A stretch of 64,000 nt of DNA, from NCBI RefSeq assembly GCF_910591885.1, contig NC_063283.1, positions 2,961,001 through 3,025,000 on the forward strand. The letters run 5' to 3'. Below the pieces are notes generated by a model. It was not told the DNA's origin. It made no database searches and saw nothing but the letters and a program-made list of their open reading frames with translations. Below, piece after piece: positions 14,574-28,981 of the stretch. This DNA comes from Bombus terrestris. Its lineage: Eukaryota > Arthropoda > Insecta > Hymenoptera > Apidae. Within the stretch, counting starts at the first letter, position 1. The number at the start of each line of letters is the position of its first letter. The position numbers and the translations under genes were made by a program.

Positions 14574-15108
14574 GTATGTACACATATCGAATATAAACGA
14601 GAGAATTGTAAAGGCGTTTTGACGACGTGACACTTGCACAACCATTCTTGCCGAGATTGCTGTCACAGTTATCGGGAAGAGCCACCTCTGTCGTTCCTAA
14701 CTATCGCGTGTCTTCTGTTACGATCGTGTAAGTCGCTGTTGAAACACAGGTCGAAGGAATATTACATTCTTCGAAAGCATAAAATAGGTGTTATTCTAAA
14801 CGAATGATGATTTGATAAGGAAACGTAGAGCTTTAAGCGTTCGGAATGGCGTGTGATTTTTAAATTTTGGAAGAGAAATGGGTAGACAGGTGAGGGTGCC
14901 ATAAATTAAGACATTTCTGGTATATTTTAGACACACGATATATTTCAGTCGCTTAATATGTTAGTAGCTCCTATGTAGTCGCGCTATGCAATAGTTGCTT
15001 TTTATTGAAACGATATACGCCACTGATCATAAGTGACAACTGCTAATGTTTAATACAGATCGCGTACTTTTCATTGCTTTTATTTTGTATTTATTGTATC
15101 TTTTTGTA

Positions 15109-15256
15109 TTGGGTTGTCCGAAATGTTTCTTTCGTTTTATAAGGAAATAATAGAACGAAATGGATCATACCTAATTCAATAAAATAATATAAAACAGAAA
15201 TTGTTGTTCATCTATTTCTACCTCATGAAACGAAAGAAACTTTTCGGACAACCTAA
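15109..15256. mobile_element. Mariner-like foldback MITE, subfamily A, copy 3, internally deleted
   Basis: The 148-bp copy has TA on both sides and termini TTGGGTTGTCCGAAATG and CTTTTCGGACAACCTAA. It lacks about 65 bases of the left arm seen in the other copies, moving from AAGGAAATAATAG straight to AACGAAATGG. It therefore has only a short hairpin stem. Confidence 0.8.
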
Positions 15257-18200
15257 TAAAATGCTGGATATACTAAAATTTGATAGAGTTTTTCAATAAA
15301 TGTAACGAGTGGATGCTAAGATGTATCGTAGTAGAAGATGTGTAGAAACGCTTAAGGCCGGTAGTGTATCCCTAAAACTAACAAACTTTGCAAATAATAT
15401 TTAAGTGACATAAAGATCAAAAAGTTAACGATGGTAAACTCGTCATATTCTTCTCGAGTGCTCTTTACATTTTATCAATCTTTGACATGAAAATTATTCT
15501 CTAAACTATAGAATAACCAATTAGGAAAGCATCAACAAACTCGAGTACAATAGAACTTCATCTATCTGAACATTCCGGGGACTCTTTATACGTATAATCG
15601 AAATTCGTATAATAGGAGCTCGTTAATTGTCTCCTCCATGTGCCTATTATTTTCTGTTCGCGTAATAAGAGCCCCCATCTCTGAACAGAAGTTTCTGCTG
15701 TTTCAAATTTCTTTCCTGATACAAAAACCGAGAATTAAAGCTTACTCTGTTTCTGTCCTTCTCGTTGACTTTGCTATTCTCTGCAAAGAGCTTATTTCTG
15801 AAACGTGGAAAATGTTCGCAACGCAGTTATAGTCGTTTCTGGATAGAATTTGAAATGATCGTTGTTGATATAGAATATACTATTGTTTGCAAATTCACCA
15901 TCGGATTCCGCTTATTTTTACAAAAATAAAAATTTCTTGCTCTGCCATACGAAAAGCTGCCTCGTCGTTCGATCTGCTTCAACTTATTTCTAACGCGTTA
16001 CTCGAATTGGTTCCTAATCTCAAACGCAAAGTATAGAGAGGCAGGCGTCTCGGTCGAAGGTACACGCAGACAGAAGTTGCGTTTAACGAGTCGGTGTTGG
16101 CAAACACAAAGAAAGCCTGTTCGCACCTACGACGGGGATGTTCGGTTGTCCCCTGTATTTACCTGTGCCGCATTACAAGCTGTGAAAAGTGTTGGTAAAC
16201 AGCGAAACGTACGTGTGGCTGTGCGCTGGCGGAGAATGAAGAGACGCGTCCGTAGTAGTGGGTTAGACCCTATCGATCAACGAGGCCTCGTCCACGGCAC
16301 ACGAGCCCCTGCCTACGAACCCTCCTGACTGGCGCAACCTATTTCTGCAGCTTTAAAACCCAGCAAGGGGAAGAGTCGCGTTCGAGGACTATACCTTTGC
16401 CATTAGTCCGCTTGTTTTCGCCAATTTCGTTGACTCGATTCGTCACTGCTGCCCACTGGTCCGCTCGAAACGGCAATTGTCAGCCGGGATTTCGAACGTG
16501 AAATTTCGCCGTAGGAGGAAATCGAATCAGGGAAGAGAGAGAGAGAGAGCGTGTGTGTCACGATACGAACGAAACTCGCGAGGTAATTGTATTTTCGCGA
16601 GTACACGTTCTACGAGTTCCTACGAAGAGGAAAAATAAATCGAGGGGATAGAAATGGCGTAGCGTTCTCGAGGATCGTGAAAGGAAAACGCCTCGAAGAA
16701 TGACACCGGCTGAAGTGTTTAAGGGCAAAACGGAATCTTTCCAGACGAACGAGACCGTCGAGTTACGTGAGAAGAAGGTGAGAACACCGAGAGCTTTAGA
16801 ATTTTATTTTTATGACAGCCGCTTTAACGCTTCTTGCAAGGCGGCTAAACTTTACTTTTCTACGCGTGAGATTATTTTTTAACCCGTTAACCATTTCCTT
16901 TGGTTATCGTTAGATTTAGCTTTGATAATCACAGAATCGAAGGACGAAACAATGGAAACGAATCAGTCCCAGTCAATAGATCGGTCTTAGCTGTTGCAAA
17001 TGTAAATACGAATGACGATTAATAGTTTCCGTTCGAAGGGAAACTGTGTTTAACAAAAATATGCCACTGCTCGGCAATCATATCAAATAGTATTATTTCA
17101 ATGAAATTGGCGATTCGAGCAGCGAGTTAACTCGTTTCCCTCGGTTAACAGGTTACAGGCAGAACTTTTTACGTGCAGCGTTTATTTAATGGAGAAATAA
17201 TTTTCTGAATTGCAAAGTTCCGTAAAGCAAATCTAGTAAAGAGAAAAAGAAGTTGACTAAGAGAAACAGCTCGGGAATCTGCAGAAACCACGATGAAAGG
17301 GTGGCATCGATCGTCGAAGGATGACGCAGGCAACTGTACAACGCTGTAATCAAATTTTCTTAGCATACAACTTCTTTCGAGGATAACTATAAATCGAATA
17401 AAGCGAGAAGAATACGACGAGAAATGAGTGGGCCGAGAGAAACACTCGGAGAATCGTAAATTCAAAAGGACGACCGCAGAAAGGAACGATCGATCGGCGA
17501 AAAAATGCTAAGGTCAACTTCTTTCTCCGTGAAAGTCGAAAGTAGAAATACTCGTTTCTGTCGTGGTATCCTGGGAAAACACGGACTTTCCGACTTGCAA
17601 ACTCCATTCTGCGTGGAAACTTCCGTCGTCCGACTAAATCTCCAACAACTAAGTTTTCTTTGATGGAAAACGGATGAAAAAGACACGTGGTTGTCACCGT
17701 GTCGAATAATTTGCGAGCTCGACGAAAGGTCAACGCGGTTGTGGTCCGCGAACGTGTAACGGCTTGATGAAATGTGGCAGTTCGGCGAAACGAAACCATT
17801 TCGATGGAACGCGAACGTTTCGAGATTAAAGCGGCCAGCAAACGCGAATGACAATCAGTGCACGGAAGATGTACAACTCTGTTCATAGTATCAGGACATT
17901 TGCACTAGGACACAGCAACTTAAAACTTTCGACGATTGCCATCTGTTTTGTGACTTTAGCAACAAAAATCTTGTCAATTATATATAATAAAATAAGATAT
18001 TAGATATTACGTTCTCGATTATATTCATTTTTGTTTTATACTCCGTTATTTTTCTTTTATGTTATAATGTACTTTTACATTTTGTATCTCGTTGTTCAAT
18101 TGTACAGCGTCGATTCAGCCAAAATTTTTAATAGGATTTAGATCGCATTTTGCTCGTTCGTTATTTTTCCCCGGCTCTCGTGACTAATTTTCATAATCCT

Positions 18201-21200
18201 TTTTGCATGCACTTTATATCGTCGAACACACACTTCTATTTGATTAATAGTTTTCTCGACAATCTGGATTAATTATCGTGTTCCGTGCGAAGTTCCTAAT
18301 ACTTAAGAATATGAACAGTAGTATGCATAGACTATTCAGAGTAGTACGCGATAGTCGTAGACATTGTTGAAACGTACGTCGAATAAGATAGCTAATATCG
18401 TTCTGATAACGTTATCGTGCGACCCATTTTCAAGCGATGGGTGCGAAGAATCTTAAAGGCAAGAAGCACGACAAGTTACAGACCATCGATCAGCAGAGAA
18501 CGAACCTTTTGCTTGCTGTGTTTGCTTGACTTATCGCTCTAACGCCAGCAGAACAAGTGTAGTTTAAACTAAATAGCTTTTTAAGTAGAAACTTGATTTT
18601 TCATAATATAAATATTCCTTCTTGCATGGCACGTGTCCGATACTTAAACTGTATTTACTCGCTGTTATTAGCGTACAGGTTGTCCGTAATCTACAGGCAA
18701 AAAGACGATAAAGTTTGTCAATAAACGCTTTCTTGCAAAATTATAAAGAAATATTATACGCAGGAAATAGGTAACGACGTAATTATCGAAATTCTGCTCG
18801 CAGAACTTTGTAGTGCGATTAATTCCACTGTTCTTTGATGTAAAACTCGTATTGGAGCACGAGGGCAATATTTTGAAACGAGCAAGCTTTTTAAAAGTGA
18901 AATTTATTAAAAGTATTAAGTAATTATTTTTATTGCATCGTTACATTTTCTGATTGTCGACGATACGAGAAAAAAGGAAAAAAGCATGTAACTACGCCGA
19001 TACAATAATACAGTCGACTTTTGCGTGCTGCGATGGAAAATACGTCTCGTTATTTATTTCACGCGTACAATGTTTATTTGTAACTTTGTAACAAGGCCTC
19101 TGCTAACGAACTCTATATATCTCTTTTTCTTCTTTTTGTCCGTAGATTAATTGCTCGCAGTTTGCCCGTTTAAATTTGGGGCACTCTGTATACGTCGATT
19201 CGATTCTCTCACTTGCAATTAAACTCTAAGTAATACCGCAAAGGCCATTAAATCCTTCTGTTAGTCCTAATTAAATTACGTCCAAATTAAAACAAATTAA
19301 ACAATAAATATCTCCTTTATATAACAAATATTTAAAGCGGGATACGCGACTCGTAATATTTACTAAAATAAATTGCTTCTGGGGTTCCATTCCTCTAATC
19401 GCGTCTACGAGAACGTAGATTCGCATAAATGTTCGCCAACTATCTTTATCCACGTCCATTGCGTATCCCATGCGTCTCTGACAAAAACGTTTTATTTCCT
19501 CCATCTATGAAATCGTCTGAAGCACTCGCGATTTTAAGTATATTTGACCCTCGACCGAGGAGTACGTAAGACGACGTTTCCTTACAATGTTGCACGCTTT
19601 GCGATTTTACAGCTCGCTCCAGTGAACCGAGAAGAGTTCTATCTCGACGTAACGCAAATATTTATGCAACTTCTCGAAGTTCGACGACTCGAACAGGCAA
19701 GTTAATTCCTAACTGCGCACAGCTTGTGACCAGAGAGTAAATATCATAAACAGCGGATATAAGTGTAACGAACTCGAGCCAATTTCTCAGCTCACTGCCA
19801 TTAGAAAATGTACTATAAATCCTGAGAAGGTCCGATAAATTACGATAAAGAAGTCGACGATCGTTAACGAGAGGATTGAAACGTTGCAAAGGCCGATTTT
19901 ATAAATTGTTCCTTGTTTTTTTCGTTGATTATCTAATATGGATCGATAAACAACGTTCTGTTCCACGTATCCGCCTATAACATGAGTATCCAGCTCGTGA
20001 ATCTTCCGAAGGAATTGCGAAATGCCTGCCAGGTGTATCGTGGTTATTTTTTATTAAAGATTTGTAGCGTTTGTTGATTTTACTCCGCTGCGTTCTTCGA
20101 TTTTTTGTTATCTTTCAATGTCGTCTTAGTTTCGAGAAGAGAATTTTTAATGTTTCGAGAAAATCGCCAGTGTGTTGTTCGGAACTCGACGTTGTTTTTA
20201 TACGAGGCTTAAGTCGTTGGTTTGTTATTAGTCTGCGCGCGTTTGTCACGCTTGTGGGAAAATTGAAAAGCGCAGAAGTGTAGAAAACGCGCGTTATGTG
20301 CAAAGAGCACATAACGAAACGAAGTACTCGTTGTAACGTTTAATAGGAGAAATAAAATTTTATGTATCGCGAGGTTCCCGTTTCTTTCGCTACGCGAATA
20401 GAAATTCGCAGAAAAATCCGCAGTCCAGTTGTTGGAAATGAAAATTGTTGGTCGAAAAAGGTCGGAAACTCTGGCACATCGTTTTGTAACGTCGCATACG
20501 CATACTAATACCGCGTAGAATTTGCGAGCCGCGATATAAATCAGAGGAAACGGTGCACGCCACGTTAACTGATTTCGGAATAATTGCGTCGAGTGTGAAG
20601 AGCAACGTTTCAGAGGCTGATATTAACGGAGGAATGCACACAGCTGGGAAAATCTCGCCGCGTGAAACGCGGCTGAAGAACGAGGCCAGCTCCGCCGAAT
20701 CCAAATGCTGCTCGTCCATAATTAGATGTTGCTTTCGCCACCGTTCCAATCGATTCCAATTCCCGTCAATCAGGATTACTTTAGCACGATGCGTATAGCT
20801 AGCCACGAAACGTATGTACGTTCAAGTAAACCACGTAGGAGCGATTAAATACGATTGTCATACGGATCGTAGGCTTGATTAATCAACCATCGAAGAACTG
20901 GATTAAGCCAATATGCATCTGGCATCGCAGGAATCCGGTTCAAAGCTATTTGAGTAGGTACAGACCTCCGTTCACAAGCATTACGACCATCAACCACCAG
21001 TTATAACGACAAACCTGGCAAATACGTGTAAAATCTGATTCCAAATATTTGTAAGCCCATCCTCTATATTTAAATCCGTAATTATGTAGCTTATCTATAC
21101 TGTAAATAGATCGATATATTATACTTTGTATTTATTTTGCCACGATTATACACTTTTCATGTATCTGTACAGAATGCAAAATAAGCACCGCGGCATAGGT

Positions 21201-21493
21201 CGTATGTTACCGTATTTGTCAAATACCGCTCGATCTCTGGAGGAATAATTAACAAATTATTAAAGTCTGTGACAATTATTATTTCGTTTGAAACACAGAC
21301 TGCAAACGATTCATGTATGTACTGTATGACGCACGAACTCTATTCGTCTGAAATATCTTCGTTATTCCAAACAATATGTGAAAATGTTCCTAATTAAAAT
21401 TGTAGGATTTAAAAAAATATATAACACAGCGGTAATGATCTGCTGGCAGATGGATACGTAGAGGAGATACAGAGGTCAGTTTAATTTCTTTAA
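15257..21493. other. Non-coding stretch, no gene recognised
   Basis: Mixed AT-rich and CpG-rich sequence with a GAGAGAG run beside a GTGTGTG run near 16537-16560. Two overlapping minus-strand open frames of 178 and 130 codons (17350-17886 and 17462-17854) have Arg/Phe/Ser-rich, composition-driven products and no known similarity. Confidence 0.45.
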
Positions 21494-21949
21494 TTGGGAT
21501 GGGCGATTTTCATGTTTTATTTCGATAGAACAGCGAATTTTGAATATAGAAGTACCAAGCTACCTGTCGTCCTAAAAGTTACCGTTTCCGAGATATTCCA
21601 CTCTGTTCGTTCTGTTACTTTCTTTGTTATGAAACATGTTGCAAGTGTCGACCACGTGCATCGACGAAATCGATGGATAGGTCATGGAGGCACTGCTTCC
21701 TAGCCAACTATTTAGATCTGCAGACTTGATACCATTAGAGTGTTTCTTGCGGGCAACATTGAAAAATATTTGATATCGACATTTATCAACAACTGCGCTG
21801 AATGTGACGCAACGAATTATGGCTGCATCGGTTACAACAGTCACTGCGACGATAAGAGAAGTAAGAAATTCGCTTCGAAGATTATAACGGTTCAAAGATT
21901 ACAAGCTTGTATCGGCGCATATTGTCGGCACGTCGAGCTTGTTTCATAA
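21494..21949 (+). pseudogene. Decayed mariner-like DDE transposase, C-terminal part
   Basis: Broken + strand frames spell the C-terminal hallmarks of a widespread insect DDE transposase: RWIGHGG, then after a stop and a frameshift SADLIPLECFL (compare SPDLTPLEFFLW), then RATLKNI, and finally RLQACIGAYCRHVEL before a stop at about 21949 (compare the RxxxCIxxxGGHFEHL ending). Stops interrupt it near 21702, about 21714 and about 21771. The catalytic N-terminal two thirds are missing or unrecognisable. It is a dead remnant. The upstream limit is uncertain, and 21494-21660 is assigned only by position. Confidence 0.7.
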
Positions 21950-22176
21950 AATCGTATTATGCGAGCTTAATTTTGCTCAACGTTAATTACAATCGTTAAC
22001 GTTATTCTGTAAAATCACGGATTGTAATTCTCTATCGCGTAACAAATGGTATTGACCCGTTGATATTATGAACATTACAAACGCATCGTTACTATTTTTA
22101 TTATTATTATCATAACGAAATTAATAGGATGAACAAAGTCAAATATTTCGGGTAAATAACGAAGGTATTTCAGATG

Positions 22177-22640
22177 GTCAGAGTTCGTGGGACACGCTCT
22201 ATATATTCAACGTTATAATTTCCCGTAAATTAAATTTAATTCTCCTTTTGTCTATATGTGTCTGCTTCCTTTTGATCATTTTGATAGTCGTTTTCATCAA
22301 TTTCGTCGTTCGTATTATTGCAGTATTTCTTGCTACCTGTCCCCAAGTCTGGACACACATGCTGCGGATGATTTTACGATGCAAATTCAAATTTCGAGTA
22401 GACTCGATGATATTTCAAGTTGTCAGAGTTCGTGGAACACGCTCTATACATTCAACGTTATAATTTGCCGCAAATTAAATTTAATTCTCCTTTTGTACCT
22501 GTTTTCTTTTGATCATTTTGATCGTCGTTTTCATCAATTTCGTCGCTCGTATTATTGCAGTATTTCTTGCTACTTGTCCCCAATTCTCGACACATGCTAC
22601 GGATGATTTTACGATACAAATTCGAATTTCGAGTAGACCT
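22177..22640. repeat. Two-unit tandem duplication, period about 245 bp
   Basis: The unit starts GTCAGAGTTCGTGG at 22177 and recurs at 22422. Both units contain CTTTTGATCATTTTGAT, TCATCAATTTCGTCG and TATTATTGCAGTATTTCTTG in the same order and end in AATTTCGAGTAGAC. Differences include small deletions in the second unit. Open frames run through both on either strand but look like by-products of the duplication. Confidence 0.8.
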
Positions 22641-25600
22641 TTCGCAATGTCCTACCCAATTCATCTTACGCTCTTACCGATAGTCAAGATATACTAACAC
22701 GTAATTATTATAATTAACTACGCTACCGTAATCCTTTCAAATAATTTCAACAATGTCCAGTTTCTACATATAGTAAATCGCACCAGGTACTTTAAATTAC
22801 GTTTGACCTTAATCATATTACTTCTACGTTGAATCACATCGATTATTACATTTCCTATGAAACCACGAGGTGTCCTAACACTTCTGGCCGCCAGTCTACA
22901 CAGTACACTATACACAGTACAGTATACTATAGCGTACACGTAAATGAATGCACGTGGGAAGTTGAGTGCGTGGGGAAAAACGATCGGAGTTCTCTACCAA
23001 GTTTGCAACCTGTAACAGATTCTTGCCATTCTCTCGCAGGCGATTATTCGAGAAAGGTGGCAGTGTATTTGAGCTACCGCGGAAGGTAACGTAGAAATTC
23101 GATAACGACCAAGCTGCGCCGATCGATCGCTCGAAGATGCAAGGCAAGAGGTTCGAGGAAGCTGTTACCGGGTTTCGGCTAACGCAATTTCCATTAGGCT
23201 TCCAATGGAGGAGAAGAAAATATCAAGGGCCAACAAAGACGGCGCGCCGGTGATAAAAAAGCGACGTGAAGCAAGGGAAGTCAATGGTAAGAGAACTTAA
23301 GAGAACGAACAATGGAGGACAGGGAGGACGGAGGTTGCCATTTTCGTAAATGGCCGGTGCATTCCAGGAATATCGGGCCGACATCAAGATGATATCAGGT
23401 TTTCGTGCCTCGTTCCTATAGGCGACGAGCATACGTACTCGGATTTTCGCACGCGGCTAAATATCTTTGTACCAAGATAGCGCCGGATCGAAATGCTACA
23501 CGCGGACCAACTTTAAGAATAGCCAACGGCACTTCTGCCATTCTACGCTACTTTGCCTCTGCGCGATTGTTTTGTCCCTAATTATCTTAACCCTTCCGAT
23601 CCGACCTTTTTCTATTTCGTATTTGGTTTTCTTTCTTCGAGAAGTTAAGGGTCTGTGTAAAACAAGTTTGACAATTGCGCTCGAAAACGAGATACAGACG
23701 GTTTATTTTGAAAATGTCATAAGTCCATTTTTCTTCGTTTTGAAGTACCGAAGTGTGGGCGCTTACGTCGATTGGAAAATGCTGATTAGGTCTACGCGAT
23801 TCGGTCTTAGGTTTGGTCGCGTCTCGGTGTGTACAAACAGTTGGTACACTCGTTATACGCATAGCTTTCTTGAGAATTAATTAGAGCAATATTTTGTTTT
23901 CAGGATAATGATAGGCTTACGCCACGTTTGAAAGTAAATGATTATGCAATTCCACTTATTAACCGAGTTTCAATTGATTAAAACAGACGTAAATTATTCA
24001 TAAATGAAAAGTTCCAGTTAAAGTTCATGGAAATTTCTCGTTTTCTCAATTTTGTCAAAAAATGGACTTACACCGTTTTCGAAATAAACGATCCGTTTAT
24101 GTGAAATTAATTATTTAAGAGAGATGTGTATCTGGACGAAGGTAAATACCGTTGAACACTCTCGGTATATTACACTGTGTGCATTTGATTGTTCTAACAA
24201 GTCTGTATGAATGTAATACCTTCGTTATTTCAAATGATAGACGAAAATATTACTTGCGAATGATCTGCAAATTTCTATGCAGTTGTGAGCAACTTGAAGA
24301 TGCAAAATTACATTTAATGTAAAAGTGTACATAAAATATTCACAGTGTGTAGTACCTTTTACAAATAGATAAAATAATTTTCTATCTAAATTCCATCTTT
24401 TTTTTTCCATTTTTAGTTATATTCGCCACAATCAACAGTCAACTTACGAGAGTCTGAAAATTTGATTAAAATTTGGTTAAATCGAAGAATTTTCCTATGA
24501 CAATTGAAGATGAACAAACTTTTCCAACGATGCATCGCTATAAAATGGTAGAATATTTTTACGGTTTTCTCGTTGTTTATATTCTTCGTTTGCATATTTA
24601 TTGGCGTTTCTCGCAAATCTATTCGCATTTCGGTCATGAAAATAAAAGAGGCTCGTTTTTGAGTTTGGTGAAATAAATTTACAGCTAACTCTCGTTACAA
24701 AATAAGCGTGCGTTGACACGAGGCAAGCTTCGCAATGGAATAGCGGTATAATATACCAGAATAACATTCGCTTACCAGAAACGAAACGCGTGCGAAACGC
24801 TATTGCAACTGTATAAATAGGAATTCGGGAGATCAATGCGCTTCGAGTATACGGGAGAGAAAATATTCATTTATTGATTGTTTATTTATTTAAAGTCACA
24901 CATATACATACATATTTTTTTCTTTATCTTTTATTATTTAATTTATACTTTACAATTTGTCCAGCTGGACATTCGGTCAATTTTTCTAACTTAATTGCTA
25001 AATAATATATGGATGGCTACCCCCAGCGAGATATCATCTCCGAGTTTGACTATTTTATTTCTTTAGCGAGGTCAGTGGGGTGTTTTCTTTTTCAGTCTTC
25101 TTTCTACGAGAGTTTTGCTCGCTTCAGCAGCCAGCTGGTTTGGATGTGTTGCCGTTCTTTCCTTGCATTTTCCTGCGTACCTGGCGATTTCACATAGATA
25201 CATATTACCATTTCACAGCGTAATAAATACATTATTTTAATTGAATTACATTATATGCGATACTAATACAAAAATAAAAAAGAATGTACTACGTATACAG
25301 TGATTCAGAAATATTCTAGTAACGAGATGTCTTACGAGGATAGACTTAATTAATTATATTATGACCCGTTATATACTTCCAGACTTCTTCCGGGATACAG
25401 AGTCAGCGTATTCTGTGAATAACACTTAATGATTTCCAAACACACATCGATGAGTCTGTCTCTTTTTTTATTTGTACTTATAAGCGGAGAAAGTCTGAGT
25501 CACCTGGTATATGTTTTATTCCCTGGCATAAAGTAGAAGATTTTGACAATCCGTTCGATTATTTCAAAATTTAAGACTGTACGAGGTCCCATTGATAGAC

Positions 25601-26886
25601 GAAATTTGTCTCCTTCCTCCTAGAATTTGCATACAAATAGAAAGAATGCAGTTTCACGTTTTCAGAATTCTGTCCTGCTCCCCTCGATTGGCAAGGGAAT
25701 GCGCGTTTCGAAGAAAATATTTATTTGGAACGCGGTCGTCGTAAAAATCTTCCCGGTAACTTGCCTGAAACAGAGTGAAATATTATATTGAATCGATTAG
25801 GACAGCTCTCTCCTATTCCCTGAAAGTGGCTGGAAAAAGTGTGTATCCACAACAGAAATCCGATTTTCAAGTTTCGAACGATACTTCTTTGGCGATCGCT
25901 CTCAGATCGACTTTGCCAGAAAGAGAGAGACGTCCCGAGGGCTCTATAAAATATCGATGACAAGAAAAGTCTTGCAAGAGACGAAATAGGTCTGTGATTT
26001 CGTGTCGACTTTAAGGGGTTCCGATTCGACGAGGGTCTCACCGTCTGACGAAGTTTAAAGAACCGCGCTCACGTTGGAAGCCGAAACATGTCTGTTTCTG
26101 TAATTCGTTTAGGCGTTTTTTTCAATAATGTAGAGTAATCGAGAAGATATCTGGGAAAAAGGTCCGTAAGACGAACGATCGATCGAGTAAATTGCTTTGG
26201 AAATGTTAGTTCTACCCTTTTTGTATATTTTATCGTATTCGTTTTAACTGTATTTCGCTATACCTCGTTTGAATAAAAATGAACAGGAAATTCATCAATT
26301 AATAAACGGAAATACTACTTTGTTGTTTCACTTGTTGTTCGATGATCTTTTATGTAAAAAGAATTAGAAAGAATCTCAGCAAGTTTAAACTGAAAATCGA
26401 TGCTGTTTCGTAATGCCACGACTGCTGAAATAAATTTCAGTAGATTACGAATTGGATCTTAGCAGTTTGAAAATGTGGTGCGAATTAAAAGTTTACGCAT
26501 TGCTTTATTCTTATGGAAATAGCGGCACAAGATAATCTTGGAAAAGCTTTCTGTTTTATACTCTAGAGACTGTACCAGTCTTTGAATATGCGCGGCATCT
26601 CAATTAGCCTGTTTTTCTAATATTGTCACTGGTAGAGGAAAAATAAACTTCCTACCTCTAACTATAATGGTAATAGATCGGTTTTGGTTGGTCATGGCTA
26701 TTAACCGATTTGCCGCAAGTAGCTAAATGAAAATTATGGGATAACCCAATAGTGATAATAGGATGCCTGGGACCACTCCGGGCCATTTCACCTATATCCA
26801 ACCATCAACCTTAATCTCTCGTACATGAAAATCGCCTATACCCTTCGCAAACTTTATTCCCGTGATTTACGCGTCCTATTCTTCCA
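22641..26886. other. Non-coding stretch, no gene recognised
   Basis: I see no repeat family, RNA gene or recognisable protein. Short open frames such as 23467-23880 on the plus strand (137 codons) look random. Confidence 0.45.
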
Positions 26887-27210
26887 CCAAATATTAAAAG
26901 TCTAATTTGATAAATGTTACGAGTAAATATTTGATTTCCTCGTGAATATGATTTTATCCCTCGCCAAATATTTCTCGACATTTAGATTTTTGTCTAATTC
27001 CATGAACATTAGGAACAAACTATCGATTCTCCTTTGGCCATAACGGGCTTCTCTTTCCGCCAAATATCAAAAGTCAAATTCGACGAACGTTACGAGTAAA
27101 CGTCTTATTTTCTTCCGAATATCGTGGATTTCTTCTTTTGCCAAATATTGTAAGACCAATTGATGACGATATACGTTACCAGTAAACATTTTATTTATCT
27201 CATGAATATG
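26887..27210. repeat. Degenerate three-copy repeat (CCAAATAT...GTTACGAGTAAA)
   Basis: Three related segments of about 65-70 bases lie at 26887-26950, 27060-27124 and 27141-27210. Each goes from CCAAATAT through a (T)GTTACGAGTAAA-like core to TCNTGAATAT. Spacing is uneven (173 and 81 bases) and identity is modest, so this is an old decayed repeat. Confidence 0.5.
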
Positions 27211-27971
27211 GCAGAATGTATGCGCCTTCGATAAATAGAACGAATATTGTACGACACGAAACGCAAAGGTTTTTGCTTGAGCGAAAATACGAGAATTAAT
27301 TTCGAACGTTAAACCGCGTCTCGTTTATTGGCCACGTATACCGAGAATAATAATATCCTTCTCGTATGAAAATTAAACAAACAACGTTCAAGCATTGTTT
27401 CATATCTAATTGTATTATTAATTTGAAGAACCTGGGCGTTTATCGATTTCCAGCGAGTCGAAACTGCCTCCTCGGTTTCCAGCGCTGCCTCTGCCCTCAC
27501 ACAGTCGTCCCTAATAAGGATATTAATTTCTAATAATTGGTTCTCAGAGGCGAACACCTATCGAATCTTGAAAATTATCGCCTTAGGGTTGACCAAGGCT
27601 TTGCTTTAATCCTCAAATCGATCAAACAATCGATGGTCAAACGTTAGAGTATTGGCAAATAATTTGGCCTCGGACCTGGTAGTCGACGATTGAAAACAGC
27701 TTTTGACCAACGGCCTATATAGCACGCAATCCGTCATTAACGAGTTAATAGTCCACCGATTGAATTAGCTGATTAACAAATTATCGGCTCCATATTTACG
27801 CAGTTTACCCCTTTACAGCCTGCTAATTGCTTCTGCTTGTCGTACGCGATCGAACGGTGAAAGATCATTTACGTTGGACAAATCTTTGTCAACCAACCTT
27901 CAGCTGCTCGGGTCGTTCGCTCAACCAAGTCGAAAGAACTTGCAATCGTTCAACAAGGAACACGCAAGGAA

Positions 27972-28127
27972 TAAACTCTGACATAAGGAAATCCTACGAA
28001 TATTCCGATTATTACGACGACCGAATTTATAAGGTTCCGATATTTTTATTATAAATCTTCTTAACGTTGATTACGCGTAATTCATAATAATTTTTTTAAT
28101 ACGATCGATAATCGCAGATAAAAGCAA
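27972..28127 (+). repeat. Dispersed direct repeat of about 155 bp, copy 1
   Basis: The segment starts TAAACTCTGACATAAGGAAA and ends AGATAAAAGCAA, and about 90 percent matches 28982-29136. Both copies are in the same orientation about 1 kb apart. No terminal inverted repeats were seen. Confidence 0.8.
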
Positions 28128-28981
28128 TTTGGTGGAATGAGCCGGTCCCTTTTGAGGAATAATTTACTAATTAACTATTGGATTACGGGTTTGTTGTACA
28201 TATGGGAAATGATCGAGGTACTGATTATCGGTGATGTTAATAAAAATTAATTCTGTCATCGATAACGGTTGTTGGTAACCAAAGACAAGTTCCATTATGG
28301 ATGATGGTGATAAAAAGAACGTCGATCGCTTAACCAATGGTTATTCGTAAGCAGGATCATTTAAACTAAAGTACTTAAGCTACTAATTATTAGAAATGTT
28401 ACAATTTTTGAAATTTTTCTCATAACTGTTGCGATCGCTGGTTGAAAAGGGAATCCTCTGGGTTTTCGACCACGCGTAGCGTGTCTTTTCGCTGCAGGTA
28501 GTCCCTCGTGGTATGCAGGACAGTAGGTCGGCAATCCCGTCTCCGGTTCTTGCTCGCGTTCTTTTTTCTTTTTCTTTTTTCCTTTTTTTCGGCCTCTTAC
28601 TTGAAGTCTCGTTCTTCCGTCTGGCTTTTTTCCTTTTTCTCCTTCGTACGGTGTATGTAATATTTTAATGATGCAGCAACCGCACGTAAACGGTTATTAG
28701 CGCCGGCCAAAGGACGCTTTGATCGAAAAGATATCCACCAAATGTACATACTAAGGACCTCGTATAAATTCAGTACCGTTTTGCGAGTCTGTTGCCCCGT
28801 TTGCATATTAACTGTAACCGGTAGGATGCAAGAGAACTTGCGAAATGACCGTGTTTCGTCACAAGTCCCACGTGAATTGCTCTATTTTAAAGTAACTTTA
28901 TGGCGCGTCCTTGCTGTTGCTCGGCGAAGAAGTTGTTGGCGGGGAAAAAAGATGCTTGCGCGGTTTCCATTCTTCCGGATT

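Noticed and set aside
17350..17886. 178-codon minus-strand ORF overlapping a 130-codon ORF in another frame
   Set aside because: Two long overlapping frames on one strand suggest stop-poor composition. Neither product resembles a known family.
18676..18693. CAGGTTGTCCGTAATC as another mariner-like MITE end
   Set aside because: Only about 10 bases match the family terminus, and no inverted partner or TA pair was found nearby.
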